Source: an uncultured Collinsella sp.
GTDB taxonomy: Bacteria; Actinomycetota; Coriobacteriia; Coriobacteriales; Coriobacteriaceae
NCBI GenBank assembly: GCA_900552875.1
Contig: USCS01000122.1
Coordinates: 1 to 5,265 of the forward strand
DNA length: 5,265 bases
Direction of reading: 5' to 3'
The stretch's first letter is position 1; each line of letters begins with the position of its first letter. Made by a program: the position numbers and the translations under genes. Below are positions 1 through 5,265 of this stretch, piece by piece. A model generated the notes under the pieces. That model was not told the origin of the DNA. It worked only from the letters and a program-made list of their open reading frames with translations, and did not search any database.

Positions 1-350
1 AACGGGGCGCTGAGCAGGCGCGTGGGACCGCCGTTCGCCTGCACAAGGCATGTGAGCGCCATGACCAATTGTGGTGTGGCGGCGTTGTCATCTGTTCCGG
101 CGGCGGCATCGCAGCGCTTCGTCGCTCTCCGCGCATGGGACTCTTGCGGCGACCGTTTTCGGAAGCGATGGATAAGCTTGTGGGCGCTGTGCGCATGGGC
201 TGCTCCGTCGAGCATGCACAGCGACTTGGCGGCGGCAATGCCGCCAACGTCGACGCCGACGGCATGGTTTGCGCCGAGCCAGCCGTGCCCGCGCCGATCT
301 GGCGAGGCGTTCTGAAACGTCTGGGCGCCCACGCTCAAACAAAAATCTAA
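1..350 (+). CDS. C-terminal end of a protein entering from the left edge; tentatively a flavodoxin-fold NAD(P)H-dependent oxidoreductase
   Basis: The frame of complete codons starting at base 3 is open from the left edge to a TAA at 348-350, giving about 115 residues of a gene whose start lies outside the window. Codons in this frame often begin with G and end in G or C, as expected of real coding sequence at this base composition; the other frames give Arg/Ser/Pro-rich translations. Visible elements are a Gly-rich segment (GGVVICSGGG, around residues 26-35), then RMGLLRRPFSEAMDKL and a Pro-containing tail (VPAPIWRGVLKRLG). The order Gly-rich loop, basic/proline segment, SEAxDxL helix, Pro-Ile/Arg-Tyr/Trp tail recalls the C-terminal part of some flavodoxin-fold FMN reductase-like oxidoreductases. 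That is a memory-based resemblance; the cofactor-binding N-terminus cannot be seen. Internal TTG/ATG codons are not convincing starts. The identity is tentative, while the existence of a coding region here is more likely than not. Confidence 0.5.
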   Translation, partial: RGAEQARGTAVRLHKACERHDQLWCGGVVICSGGGIAALRRSPRMGLLRRPFSEAMDKLVGAVRMGCSVEHAQRLGGGNAANVDADGMVCAEPAVPAPIWRGVLKRLGAHAQTKI

Positions 351-351
351 A

Positions 352-915
352 TTAAATAACAGCCCAGTCAACGGCTTCGTGCCAACGCTCAACAAGACGC
401 TCCAGGCGCCAGGCGGCATTGGCGGGACTTGTCGAGGGCAGGACAATAGCAGGCAGCCCCGTCCGATCTTGCAAGTAGCGTTTGTAGAGTCGCCCTGCCG
501 TACCGCCGTTACAGACAACGACCTCAATCGACGCGGCATCGGTAATGCGCTCGATATGTGCCGGCACAACGTTGCGAATGCTCGCGTCGCTCGAGCCCTT
601 AATGTCGCAGCTCTCGATCACATCCCAAACGGCCACGCCGCCGCTCAGCAGCATGGAGCGCTTGGCGGCAATCGAGGCGTCGAGCGTCGCGGGCTCACCG
701 CTTGCCAAAGGATCGCCCTCGTTGGGCGGCACAGGCACACCGAGGCACGCGGCCATCACGCGCCAAAAGCGATTCTGAGGGTTGCCGTAATAAAAGGCAT
801 TGGCGCGCGAAAGCACCGAGGGAAACGACCCCAGCACCAAAACGCGCGAGTGCTGGTCGAACACAGGCTCAAACCCATGCTCAATATGTTGATAGCCTTC
901 GTCAGATACGGCCAT
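352..915 (-). CDS. Hypoxanthine/deoxyinosine DNA glycosylase (uracil-DNA glycosylase superfamily, family 6)
   Basis: A complete 187-residue protein, a usual length for this family. It should remove deaminated bases, chiefly hypoxanthine arising from adenine, as the first step of base excision repair in the cytoplasm. The superfamily's first active-site region is clear: VLVLGSFPS (residues 25-33) followed by FYYGNPQNRFW (41-51), the arrangement typical of family 6 enzymes, where an Asn rather than the classical family 1 Asp/Asn pair is used. GGVAVWDVIESCDIKGSSD (92-110) matches the family's middle block, and LPSTSPANA (159-167) is the second DNA-binding/active-site motif. The ATG at 915-913 lies three bases after the TAG of the upstream GH13 gene. 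Only a weak GAGAG lies ahead, about 11 bases away, so translation is probably coupled to GH13. No Fe-S cysteine set is visible, which argues against the family 4/5 enzymes. Substrate preference is inferred from family membership. Confidence 0.9.
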   Translation of the reverse strand: MAVSDEGYQHIEHGFEPVFDQHSRVLVLGSFPSVLSRANAFYYGNPQNRFWRVMAACLGVPVPPNEGDPLASGEPATLDASIAAKRSMLLSGGVAVWDVIESCDIKGSSDASIRNVVPAHIERITDAASIEVVVCNGGTAGRLYKRYLQDRTGLPAIVLPSTSPANAAWRLERLVERWHEAVDWAVI

Positions 916-918
916 GGG

Positions 919-2295
919 CTAGGCTCTCAACAGATAGCGCACCTCGTAGGGTGCAAGCTCAAGGGTACCCGTCAGCTCGACCGTGGGCGCATCGTCGGCA
1001 AGCAGGTCGACGAAGGACCCGTTGAGCTCGCCGGCGCCAAAGGTGTAAGGCTCACCCACGGCATTCACCGCCACGAGTACCGTCGCGCCGTCACAGGCGC
1101 GCTCGAACAGCAGCTGCTTGTTCTGGATCACCACGTTGCGATAGGCACCGTAGTTGAGAGCACGGGCAGCCGCGTCGTCGGCCGAGCGAAGGTGCGCAAG
1201 CTGCGTGATGAACGCCGTCAGCTCGTTGGGCGCAGGCTCATTGAGCGCAGGTCGCAGCGCCCAGTCGCCATCGGGGCCACCCTTTTCGCCGGCAATTCCC
1301 CACTCGCTGCCATAGTAGACGCACGGGATGCCCGGCATGCCAAAGAGCATGCCGTAGGCGGGACACAGACACGACTTGTCGGTGAGGATACTTGCCAGGC
1401 GCGGCACATCGTGGTTGTCGACAAACGACAGCAGATGTTTGCCGCGGTAGATGCACCACGGATCGCCGCCAAACTGGCGGTGCAGCGAATGGGCGATCTC
1501 GAACATGTTGACCGAGTTAAAGCTGGAGTACAGGCCCTTGTAGCACTCGTAGTTGGTGCAGGAGTCGAGCATCTCGTCGTTGACGATTTGGTTGTAGTAG
1601 CCGTGGAGCGTCTCGCCGATCAGCACAAAGTCGGGCTTGAGCTCACGGGTAAAGGCGTGCAGGCGGCGCATAAAGTCGCGGTCGAGCATATAGGCAACGT
1701 CCAGGCGCAGGCCGTCGACGCCAAAGACCTCGGCCCAGCGGCGCACGGACTCGAGCAGGTAATCGACCACAGCGGGATTTTGCAGGTTGAGCTTCACAAG
1801 CTCAAAATGGCCTTCCCAGCCCTCGTACCAAAAGCCATCGCCATAGCAGGAATCGCCGTCAAAGCTAATGTGGAACCAGTCCTTGTACGGCGAGTCCCAC
1901 TTGCGCTCCTGCACATCGCGGAAGGCCCAAAAACCGCGGCCGACGTGGTTGAAGACGGCATCGAGCACCACGCGGATGCCATGGGCATGCAGCGTGTCGC
2001 ATACGGCGGCAAAGTCGGCGTCCCCACCCAGGCGACGGTCGATATGGCGCAGGCTGCGTGTATCGTAGCCGTGGCTATCAGATTCGAGCGGTGGGTTGAT
2101 AAGCACAGCGCCAACGCCGAGTTCCTGCATGTAGTCGGCCCATTGGGCGACCTTCATGATAGGAGCATCGGGGTTGGGCGCGGCGTTGGCAGCCTGGGCG
2201 AGCTCATCCTCGGCAACGGGCGCGGCGTTTTCGCGCGGAGCCCCGCAAAAGCCCAGCGGATAGATCTGATAGAACGTCGTCTCGTATGCCCACAT
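919..2295 (-). CDS. GH13 alpha-amylase-family glycoside hydrolase (intracellular maltodextrin/alpha-glucan hydrolase)
   Basis: A complete 458-residue enzyme of the alpha-amylase (beta/alpha)8-barrel family. All four classical regions are present: DAVFNHVG (112-119), GLRLDVAYM (195-203) with nucleophile Asp199, LIGETLHGY (225-233) with acid/base Glu228, and FVDNHDVPRL (291-300) with His295 and the transition-state Asp296. GMPGIPCVYYGSEWG (319-333) is the usual beta-8 segment. About 80 residues after 370 form a C-terminal beta domain. The barrel starts almost at residue 1 (TTFYQIYPLGF), so there is no N-terminal CBM34-type domain, signal peptide or anchor. The enzyme should act in the cytoplasm on imported maltodextrins or on glycogen. 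Exact specificity (maltodextrin glucosidase, cyclomaltodextrinase or alpha-amylase-like) cannot be read from sequence alone. The ATG at 2295-2293 has a strong ribosome binding site five bases upstream. The downstream DNA glycosylase gene follows after three bases and is probably co-transcribed. Confidence 0.93.
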   Translation of the reverse strand: MWAYETTFYQIYPLGFCGAPRENAAPVAEDELAQAANAAPNPDAPIMKVAQWADYMQELGVGAVLINPPLESDSHGYDTRSLRHIDRRLGGDADFAAVCDTLHAHGIRVVLDAVFNHVGRGFWAFRDVQERKWDSPYKDWFHISFDGDSCYGDGFWYEGWEGHFELVKLNLQNPAVVDYLLESVRRWAEVFGVDGLRLDVAYMLDRDFMRRLHAFTRELKPDFVLIGETLHGYYNQIVNDEMLDSCTNYECYKGLYSSFNSVNMFEIAHSLHRQFGGDPWCIYRGKHLLSFVDNHDVPRLASILTDKSCLCPAYGMLFGMPGIPCVYYGSEWGIAGEKGGPDGDWALRPALNEPAPNELTAFITQLAHLRSADDAAARALNYGAYRNVVIQNKQLLFERACDGATVLVAVNAVGEPYTFGAGELNGSFVDLLADDAPTVELTGTLELAPYEVRYLLRA

Positions 2296-2300
2296 AACAG

Positions 2301-2306
2301 CCTCCC
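2301..2306 (-). promoter_or_regulatory. Ribosome binding site of the GH13 gene
   Basis: The minus strand reads GGGAGG, then five bases, then the ATG at 2295-2293. This near-consensus Shine-Dalgarno fixes the start of the glycosidase at that ATG. Confidence 0.75.
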
Positions 2307-2330
2307 GGTAAGCTCAACACAACGACATCC

Positions 2331-2336
2331 ATTGTA
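2331..2336 (-). promoter_or_regulatory. Candidate -10 box for the GH13 / DNA glycosylase operon
   Basis: The minus strand reads TACAAT, five of six matches to TATAAT, 35 bases upstream of the GH13 ATG. No convincing -35 box lies 16-18 bases further upstream, where the sequence is G-rich (GGGGAG). The reason to suspect a promoter here is that an apparent terminator stands immediately upstream at 2361-2433, so the glycosidase operon needs its own start. It is weak evidence taken alone. Confidence 0.25.
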
Positions 2337-2360
2337 TGCCCAGCTTGTATCCTCTCCCCC

Positions 2361-2433
2361 AAAATAAGTTGCGGTGGAATAGTTCCTGTCTGGGCCTTCA
2401 GAAGCCTTAAACAGGAACTATTCCACCGCAACT
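2361..2433 (-). terminator. Probable intrinsic terminator downstream of the MFS transporter gene
   Basis: Read on the minus strand, the 23-bp stem of the inverted repeat is followed directly by TATTTT (2366-2361). It begins 15 bases after the TAA of the transporter gene (2451-2449). A strong hairpin followed by a U-rich run at the end of a gene fits Rho-independent termination. The stem is about twice the usual length, and the U-run is short and interrupted, so it may serve another role as well. On the plus strand there is no T-run after the hairpin, so any termination would be one-directional. Confidence 0.6.
2367..2433. repeat. 23-bp perfect inverted repeat with 21-base spacer
   Basis: The left arm 2367-2389 (beginning AGTTGCGGTGG and ending TTCCTGT) is the exact reverse complement of the right arm 2411-2433. 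After short mismatched stretches of 6 and 5 bases, a CCCC at 2357-2360 can pair with GGGG at 2439-2442, extending the foldback to about 86 bases. The spacer 2390-2410 can form a small inner stem (GGC at 2393-2395 with GCC at 2404-2406). The arms are less G+C-rich than the surrounding genes. The element fills most of the gap right after the transporter stop codon. No transposase or other copy is present in the window, so whether it is a dispersed repeat or MITE-like unit is open. Confidence 0.85.
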
Positions 2434-2448
2434 GATGAGGGGACGTGA

Positions 2449-3645
2449 TTAGGCGACGGGCTTGGCGCGGCGGATGGCCGGAAACAGCACGGTGATGGCG
2501 AGGATGACGCCCACGACGGCAATCGCCCCGCCCACAAAGCCGATCCAGGCGATACCGGGACCCGAAACCACGGCTCCGCCGATCGCGGTACCCGTGCCGA
2601 TACCGAGGTTGAACAGGCCCGAGAAGATCGACATGGCGACGGCCGACGAATCTGCCGGCGTGTGCTTGATGAGCTCGGCCTGAAACGCCACGTTAAAGGC
2701 CGTGGCGCAGCAACCCCACAGTGCGCAGACGGCAAGCACTGTCACGAGCGACGATGCGGCCGGCCCCATGAGCAGCAGGGCCACCGGCACGCCGGAGAGC
2801 GTGATAGCCAAGAACGGGAAGCGATGCCCATCGAACAGGCGGCCAAACAGCCAGCTTCCGAGCAAACCAGAGCAGCCAAACGCCGTCAGCGTCATGGTAA
2901 TGGCGCCCGCATCGACGTGCGCGACCTGCGCCAGGAAGGGCTCGATATAGCTGTAGCTTGCGTAATAGCCGGTCGCCATGAAGACCGTGACTGCGTAGAG
3001 CGCGATGAGGAGCGGGTTCTTGAGCAGCTCGGGCAGCTGTTTGACAGTAAAGCGCTCACCCGCCGGCATGGCCGGGAACACCGCTGCCTGGTAGACGACC
3101 GCGATGGCTGAGAGGCCCCCGACCACGGCAAACGTCATGCGCCAGCCCACGGCCAAGCCAATGGCGCGACCGAGCGGCAGGCCAAAGATCTGCGCGATGG
3201 ACGAGCCCGTAGCGATCATGCTGATGGCGAGCGCTCCATGGCGGGTGTCGACCAGACGCGACGCCATGATCGAGGCGACCGACCAGAACACGGCATGTGC
3301 GCAGGCGACCACCAAGCGCGCGCAGACCAGGATGGGATAAGTCGGCGCCACAGCGGACAGGAACTGACCGAGCGAGAACACGGCCAGCACGCCCAGCAGC
3401 ATCCGCTTGAACTCAAAGCGCGAGGCGAACACCATGAGCGGCAGCGACAGCAGCATGACGCCCCAGGCATAGACCGAGATCATGATGCCCGCCTGGGCCT
3501 CGGTGAGCGAGAACGACGCGGCGATATCAGTCAAAAGGCCGATGGGCATAAACTCCGACGTGTTGAACACGAACGCACAGCAGGTGAGCCCGACGAGCGG
3601 GAGCCACTGCCTGAGCGTGATGCCGTCTTGCCTTGCCTGACTCAT
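2449..3645 (-). CDS. Major facilitator superfamily efflux carrier, SotB-like (sugar efflux type)
   Basis: A 398-residue, 12-helix inner-membrane carrier without a cleavable signal. The sequence tracks the SotB group of sugar/drug-H+ antiporters along its whole length: FVFNTSEFMPIGLLTDIA (residues 26-43) in helix 1, VYAWGVMLLSLPLM (58-71), VACAHAVFWSVAS (113-125), GLPLGRAIGLAVGWRMTF (155-172), YSYIEPFL (231-238) at the start of the second half, and IFSGLFNLGIGTGTAIGG (340-357) near the end. The length is close to the roughly 396 residues of E. coli SotB. By homology it exports sugars or related small molecules using the proton gradient; the actual substrate is unknown and other drug-H+ antiporter-1 carriers are possible. 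The start was placed at the ATG 3645-3643, preceded by GGAG nine bases upstream. A TTG at 3660 would add five residues, but it overlaps that GGAG and has no binding site of its own. It has its own likely promoter and terminator, so it is probably a single-gene transcript. Confidence 0.9.
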   Translation of the reverse strand: MSQARQDGITLRQWLPLVGLTCCAFVFNTSEFMPIGLLTDIAASFSLTEAQAGIMISVYAWGVMLLSLPLMVFASRFEFKRMLLGVLAVFSLGQFLSAVAPTYPILVCARLVVACAHAVFWSVASIMASRLVDTRHGALAISMIATGSSIAQIFGLPLGRAIGLAVGWRMTFAVVGGLSAIAVVYQAAVFPAMPAGERFTVKQLPELLKNPLLIALYAVTVFMATGYYASYSYIEPFLAQVAHVDAGAITMTLTAFGCSGLLGSWLFGRLFDGHRFPFLAITLSGVPVALLLMGPAASSLVTVLAVCALWGCCATAFNVAFQAELIKHTPADSSAVAMSIFSGLFNLGIGTGTAIGGAVVSGPGIAWIGFVGGAIAVVGVILAITVLFPAIRRAKPVA

Positions 3646-3654
3646 ATATAACGT

Positions 3655-3658
3655 CTCC
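3655..3658 (-). promoter_or_regulatory. Ribosome binding site that decides the transporter start
   Basis: The minus strand reads TTGGAG, then nine bases, then ATG at 3645-3643. The in-frame TTG at 3660-3658 overlaps the GGAG itself, so ribosomes binding here should initiate at the ATG. No purine-rich site lies at a suitable distance ahead of the TTG. Confidence 0.6.
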
Positions 3659-3678
3659 AATCATTTTGAGCGGAGGCG

Positions 3679-3708
3679 ATTATATAGCAACGGCCCCGCA
3701 TCCGTCAG
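3679..3708 (-). promoter_or_regulatory. Probable sigma-70-type promoter of the MFS transporter gene
   Basis: A perfect TATAAT lies at 3684-3679 on the minus strand. Eighteen bases upstream is CTGACG (3708-3703), four of six matches to TTGACA. A transcript starting around 3672 would have a leader of roughly 27 bases before the ATG at 3645, with the GGAG well placed. The -35 box lies in the loop of the hairpin at 3691-3725 and one hairpin arm forms most of the spacer. Confidence 0.5.
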
Positions 3709-3725
3709 CAACAGATGCGGGGCCG
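3691..3725 (-). terminator. Hairpin downstream of feoB, probable terminator
   Basis: Bases 3691-3702 (CGGCCCCGCATC) and 3714-3725 form a perfect 12-bp, mostly G/C stem around an 11-base loop, 41 bases after the feoB stop codon. On the minus strand the stem is followed by TTGCTATATAAT, only a moderate T-rich run. On the plus strand it is followed by A-rich sequence, so termination would serve minus-strand transcription from feoB. The weak U-run leaves room for partial read-through into the transporter gene, or for a role as an mRNA 3'-end stabiliser. Confidence 0.65.
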
Positions 3726-3766
3726 AAAACAATTCGATACACAGAGGTCGCGCCGTCAATTCATAA

Positions 3767-5265
3767 CTAAGCCAACCCCAGCAACATGCCCGCCGAATGC
3801 ACGACAAACGCCACGACCCAGGCGACCGTCACCTGAAACGCGAATACGGCCACGGCATAGCGTGCGCCCAACTCGCTCTTGACGGCGCCGATGGACGCCA
3901 CGCAAGGCGGGTACAGCAGCGTAAAGACCAGGAACACGTAGGCGGTAAACGGCGAAAACATGGCTGACAGTGCCGCGGGCGACGTTGCGCCCAAAAGCAC
4001 CGTGAGCGTCGAGATGACGCTCTCCTTGGCAATGAGCCCCGTGACGAGCGCCGTCGAGGCGCGCCAGTCGCCAAAGCCGAGCGGGGCCAGCACCGGCGCG
4101 ATGATGCTACCCAGACCGGCAAGCAGGCTTTGCGACTGGTCGGCGACCACGTTAAAGCGGATGTCGAACGTCTGAAGGAACCAGATGACCACGGTCGCGG
4201 CAAAGATAATGGTAAAGGCCTTAGTGATGAAGTCCTTGGCCTTATCCCATGCCAGCATCACTGTCGTCTTGACGCTCGGCAGGCGGTAATTGGGGAGCTC
4301 CATGATAAACGGCACCGGGTCGCCCTTAAATGCCGTGCGGTTGAGCACCAAAGCCGCGACGCAGCCGACCACGATACCGATCAGATAGAGCGAGACCATG
4401 GCGGGAACCGTCGCCTGCGGGAAAAACGCCCCGCACAGCAAGCCGTAAACCGGCAGCTTGGCTGAGCAGCTCATAAACGGCGTGAGCATGACCGTCATCT
4501 TGCGGTCGTGCTCGGATGGGAGCGTGCGGGTCGACATGATAGCCGGCACGGTGCAGCCAAAACCGACGAGCATGGGCACGAAACTGCGGCCCGACAGGCC
4601 AAAGCGACGCAACACCTTATCCATGACAAAGGCCACGCGCGCCATGTATCCGGAGTCTTCCAGAATGGAGAGGAACAAAAAGAGCACGACGATAATCGGC
4701 AGGAAGGTCAGCACACTGCCCACGCCCGTAAGCACGCCGTCGACAGCCAGCGAGCGCACCACGTCGTTGGTACCGAACGCCTTGAGGCCCGCATCGGCCG
4801 AGGCGATGATGGCAGCGATACCGTCCTCCATGAGTCCCTGCAACGCCGCGCCGATCACGCCAAACGTCAGCCAAAAGACGAGGCCCATGATCACCAGAAA
4901 CGCCGGAATGGCTGTGTAACGACCTGTCAGGATGCGGTCAATCTTGACGGAGCGCACGTGCTCGCGGCTCTCGTGCGGCTTGACGACGCAACGCCCGCAC
5001 ACGTCGCCGATAAAGCTAAAACGCATATCGGCCAGTGCAGATAGGCGGTCGGTGCCGGCCTCGCCCTCCATCTGGGTGATGATGTGCTCGATAGCGTCGA
5101 GCTCATTGCGATCCAGGTGAAGCGCCTCGGTTACCAGCTCATCGCCCTCGACCAGCTTGGTCGCCGCAAAGCGCACCGGGATGTGCGCCGTCACGGCATG
5201 GTCCTCGATCAGGTTAGCAATACCGTGGATGCAGCGATGCAGCGCACCGCCGTCCGGACCGTCGG
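3767..5265 (-). CDS. feoB: Ferrous iron transport protein B, C-terminal membrane part (5' end beyond right edge)
   Basis: FeoB imports Fe2+ across the cytoplasmic membrane, controlled by an N-terminal GTPase domain. Here 498 complete codons are visible. The frame stays open to the right edge, so a GTG at 5194 that could pass for a start is simply an internal Val codon. The first 100 or so visible residues are the end of the cytoplasmic domain and linker (VRFAATKLVEGDELV, about 29-43, the usual KLLEGD-type segment, and KIDRILTGR, about 107-115). Membrane helices begin near 119. Both FeoB gate motifs are present: GFGCTVPAIMSTRTL (234-248) and PFMSCSAKLPVYGLL (262-276). FIMELPNYRLPS (319-330), PLGFGDWRASTAL (394-406) and LLYPPCVASIGAVKSELG (449-466) are further family blocks. 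The protein ends with two hydrophobic helices and a TAG at 3769-3767. The G1-G4 nucleotide motifs, any FeoA and any Fur or other iron-responsive operator lie outside the window. A CGRC sequence at 89-92 in the linker is notable. Confidence 0.96.
   Translation of the reverse strand, partial: DGPDGGALHRCIHGIANLIEDHAVTAHIPVRFAATKLVEGDELVTEALHLDRNELDAIEHIITQMEGEAGTDRLSALADMRFSFIGDVCGRCVVKPHESREHVRSVKIDRILTGRYTAIPAFLVIMGLVFWLTFGVIGAALQGLMEDGIAAIIASADAGLKAFGTNDVVRSLAVDGVLTGVGSVLTFLPIIVVLFLFLSILEDSGYMARVAFVMDKVLRRFGLSGRSFVPMLVGFGCTVPAIMSTRTLPSEHDRKMTVMLTPFMSCSAKLPVYGLLCGAFFPQATVPAMVSLYLIGIVVGCVAALVLNRTAFKGDPVPFIMELPNYRLPSVKTTVMLAWDKAKDFITKAFTIIFAATVVIWFLQTFDIRFNVVADQSQSLLAGLGSIIAPVLAPLGFGDWRASTALVTGLIAKESVISTLTVLLGATSPAALSAMFSPFTAYVFLVFTLLYPPCVASIGAVKSELGARYAVAVFAFQVTVAWVVAFVVHSAGMLLGLA

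Noticed and set aside
88..342. Minus-strand open frame of 84 codons under the left-edge gene
   Set aside because: The translation is dominated by Arg and low-complexity basic runs, and the plus-strand frame has the better codon-position pattern. A second minus frame open across 2-334 was rejected for the same reason.
1333..1354. 8-bp inverted repeat (CGGCATGC, 6-base loop, GCATGCCG) inside the GH13 gene
   Set aside because: It comes from the conserved coding sequence for MLFGMPGIP, has no T-run after it and is not placed at a gene end.
379..2367. A 662-codon open frame on the plus strand, antisense to both the glycosylase and GH13 genes
   Set aside because: It lies in the antisense register where a stop requires TTA, CTA or TCA codons in the sense genes, which are rare at this G+C content. 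Both sense genes share the same register, so the open stretch simply spans both. The translation has no recognisable domain and is His/Arg/Ala-rich, as mirror frames usually are.
2662..3651. Long plus-strand open frames opposite the transporter gene (2662-3111 and 3238-3651)
   Set aside because: They are mirror frames of a complete, well-recognised membrane protein; the products are Arg/His/Glu-rich, low in hydrophobic structure and match no family I know.
3754..3759. TTGACG on the minus strand just after the feoB stop, resembling a -35 box
   Set aside because: The only -10-like sequence nearby (TATCGA) lies 14 bases downstream, too close, and any start there would run straight into the hairpin at 3691-3725.
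4130..5044. Plus-strand open frames opposite feoB (4130-4465, 4458-4919, 4508-5044)
   Set aside because: They are antisense to conserved FeoB sequence, overlap one another, and lack convincing starts or motifs.
5192..5194. GTG as the start of a short FeoB-like protein of 475 residues
   Set aside because: The frame continues upstream through FeoB-like linker sequence to the window edge with no stop, so the gene is cut by the window and not truncated at this codon.

Overview
The window is a compact, gene-dense stretch of bacterial chromosome with a high G+C content (roughly 60% by eye). Four of its five coding regions lie on the minus strand. Genes are tightly spaced, there are TTG/GTG codons in start-like positions, and long stop-free antisense frames occur because the sense codons TTA, CTA and TCA are rare. 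Together with the gene types (FeoB, a cytoplasmic GH13 glycosidase of the kind common in gut anaerobes, a SotB-like efflux carrier, a family 6 DNA glycosylase), this suggests a gut-associated Actinomycetota bacterium, possibly a Coriobacteriia member such as Collinsella. The taxonomic call is inference from style and gene content; no marker gene is present.

Layout from left to right. At 1-350 (+) is the 3' end of a gene entering from the left edge, tentatively a flavodoxin-fold NAD(P)H-dependent oxidoreductase. It meets the next gene tail to tail, with a single base between the two stop codons. At 352-915 (-) is a hypoxanthine/deoxyinosine DNA glycosylase (uracil-DNA glycosylase superfamily, family 6). 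At 919-2295 (-) is a GH13 alpha-glucan hydrolase with all catalytic residues and no signal peptide. These two are read in the order GH13 then glycosylase, three bases apart, and look like one operon. Between 2296 and 2448 is a 23-bp perfect inverted repeat (2367-2433), followed on the minus strand by a short T-rich run. It probably terminates the upstream transporter gene and may be a dispersed repeat. At 2449-3645 (-) is a 398-residue major facilitator carrier closely resembling SotB-type sugar efflux proteins. The next gap, 3646-3766, holds a 12-bp perfect hairpin (3691-3725) and a TATAAT box directly beside it, so the likely feoB terminator and the transporter promoter overlap. At 3767-5265 (-) is the membrane half of the ferrous iron transporter FeoB; its GTPase domain lies beyond the right edge.

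Transcription runs mainly right to left: feoB, then the transporter from its own promoter, then GH13 with the DNA glycosylase. The genes do not form one pathway: ferrous iron uptake, small-molecule efflux, intracellular alpha-glucan breakdown and deaminated-base repair are separate jobs. The window looks like ordinary core chromosome. I see no mobile element genes, phage genes, CRISPR array, tRNA or rRNA, and no clear sign of an undescribed system. The points worth a second look are the long inverted repeat, the terminator/promoter overlap, the glycosidase-repair gene pairing and the tail-to-tail junction.
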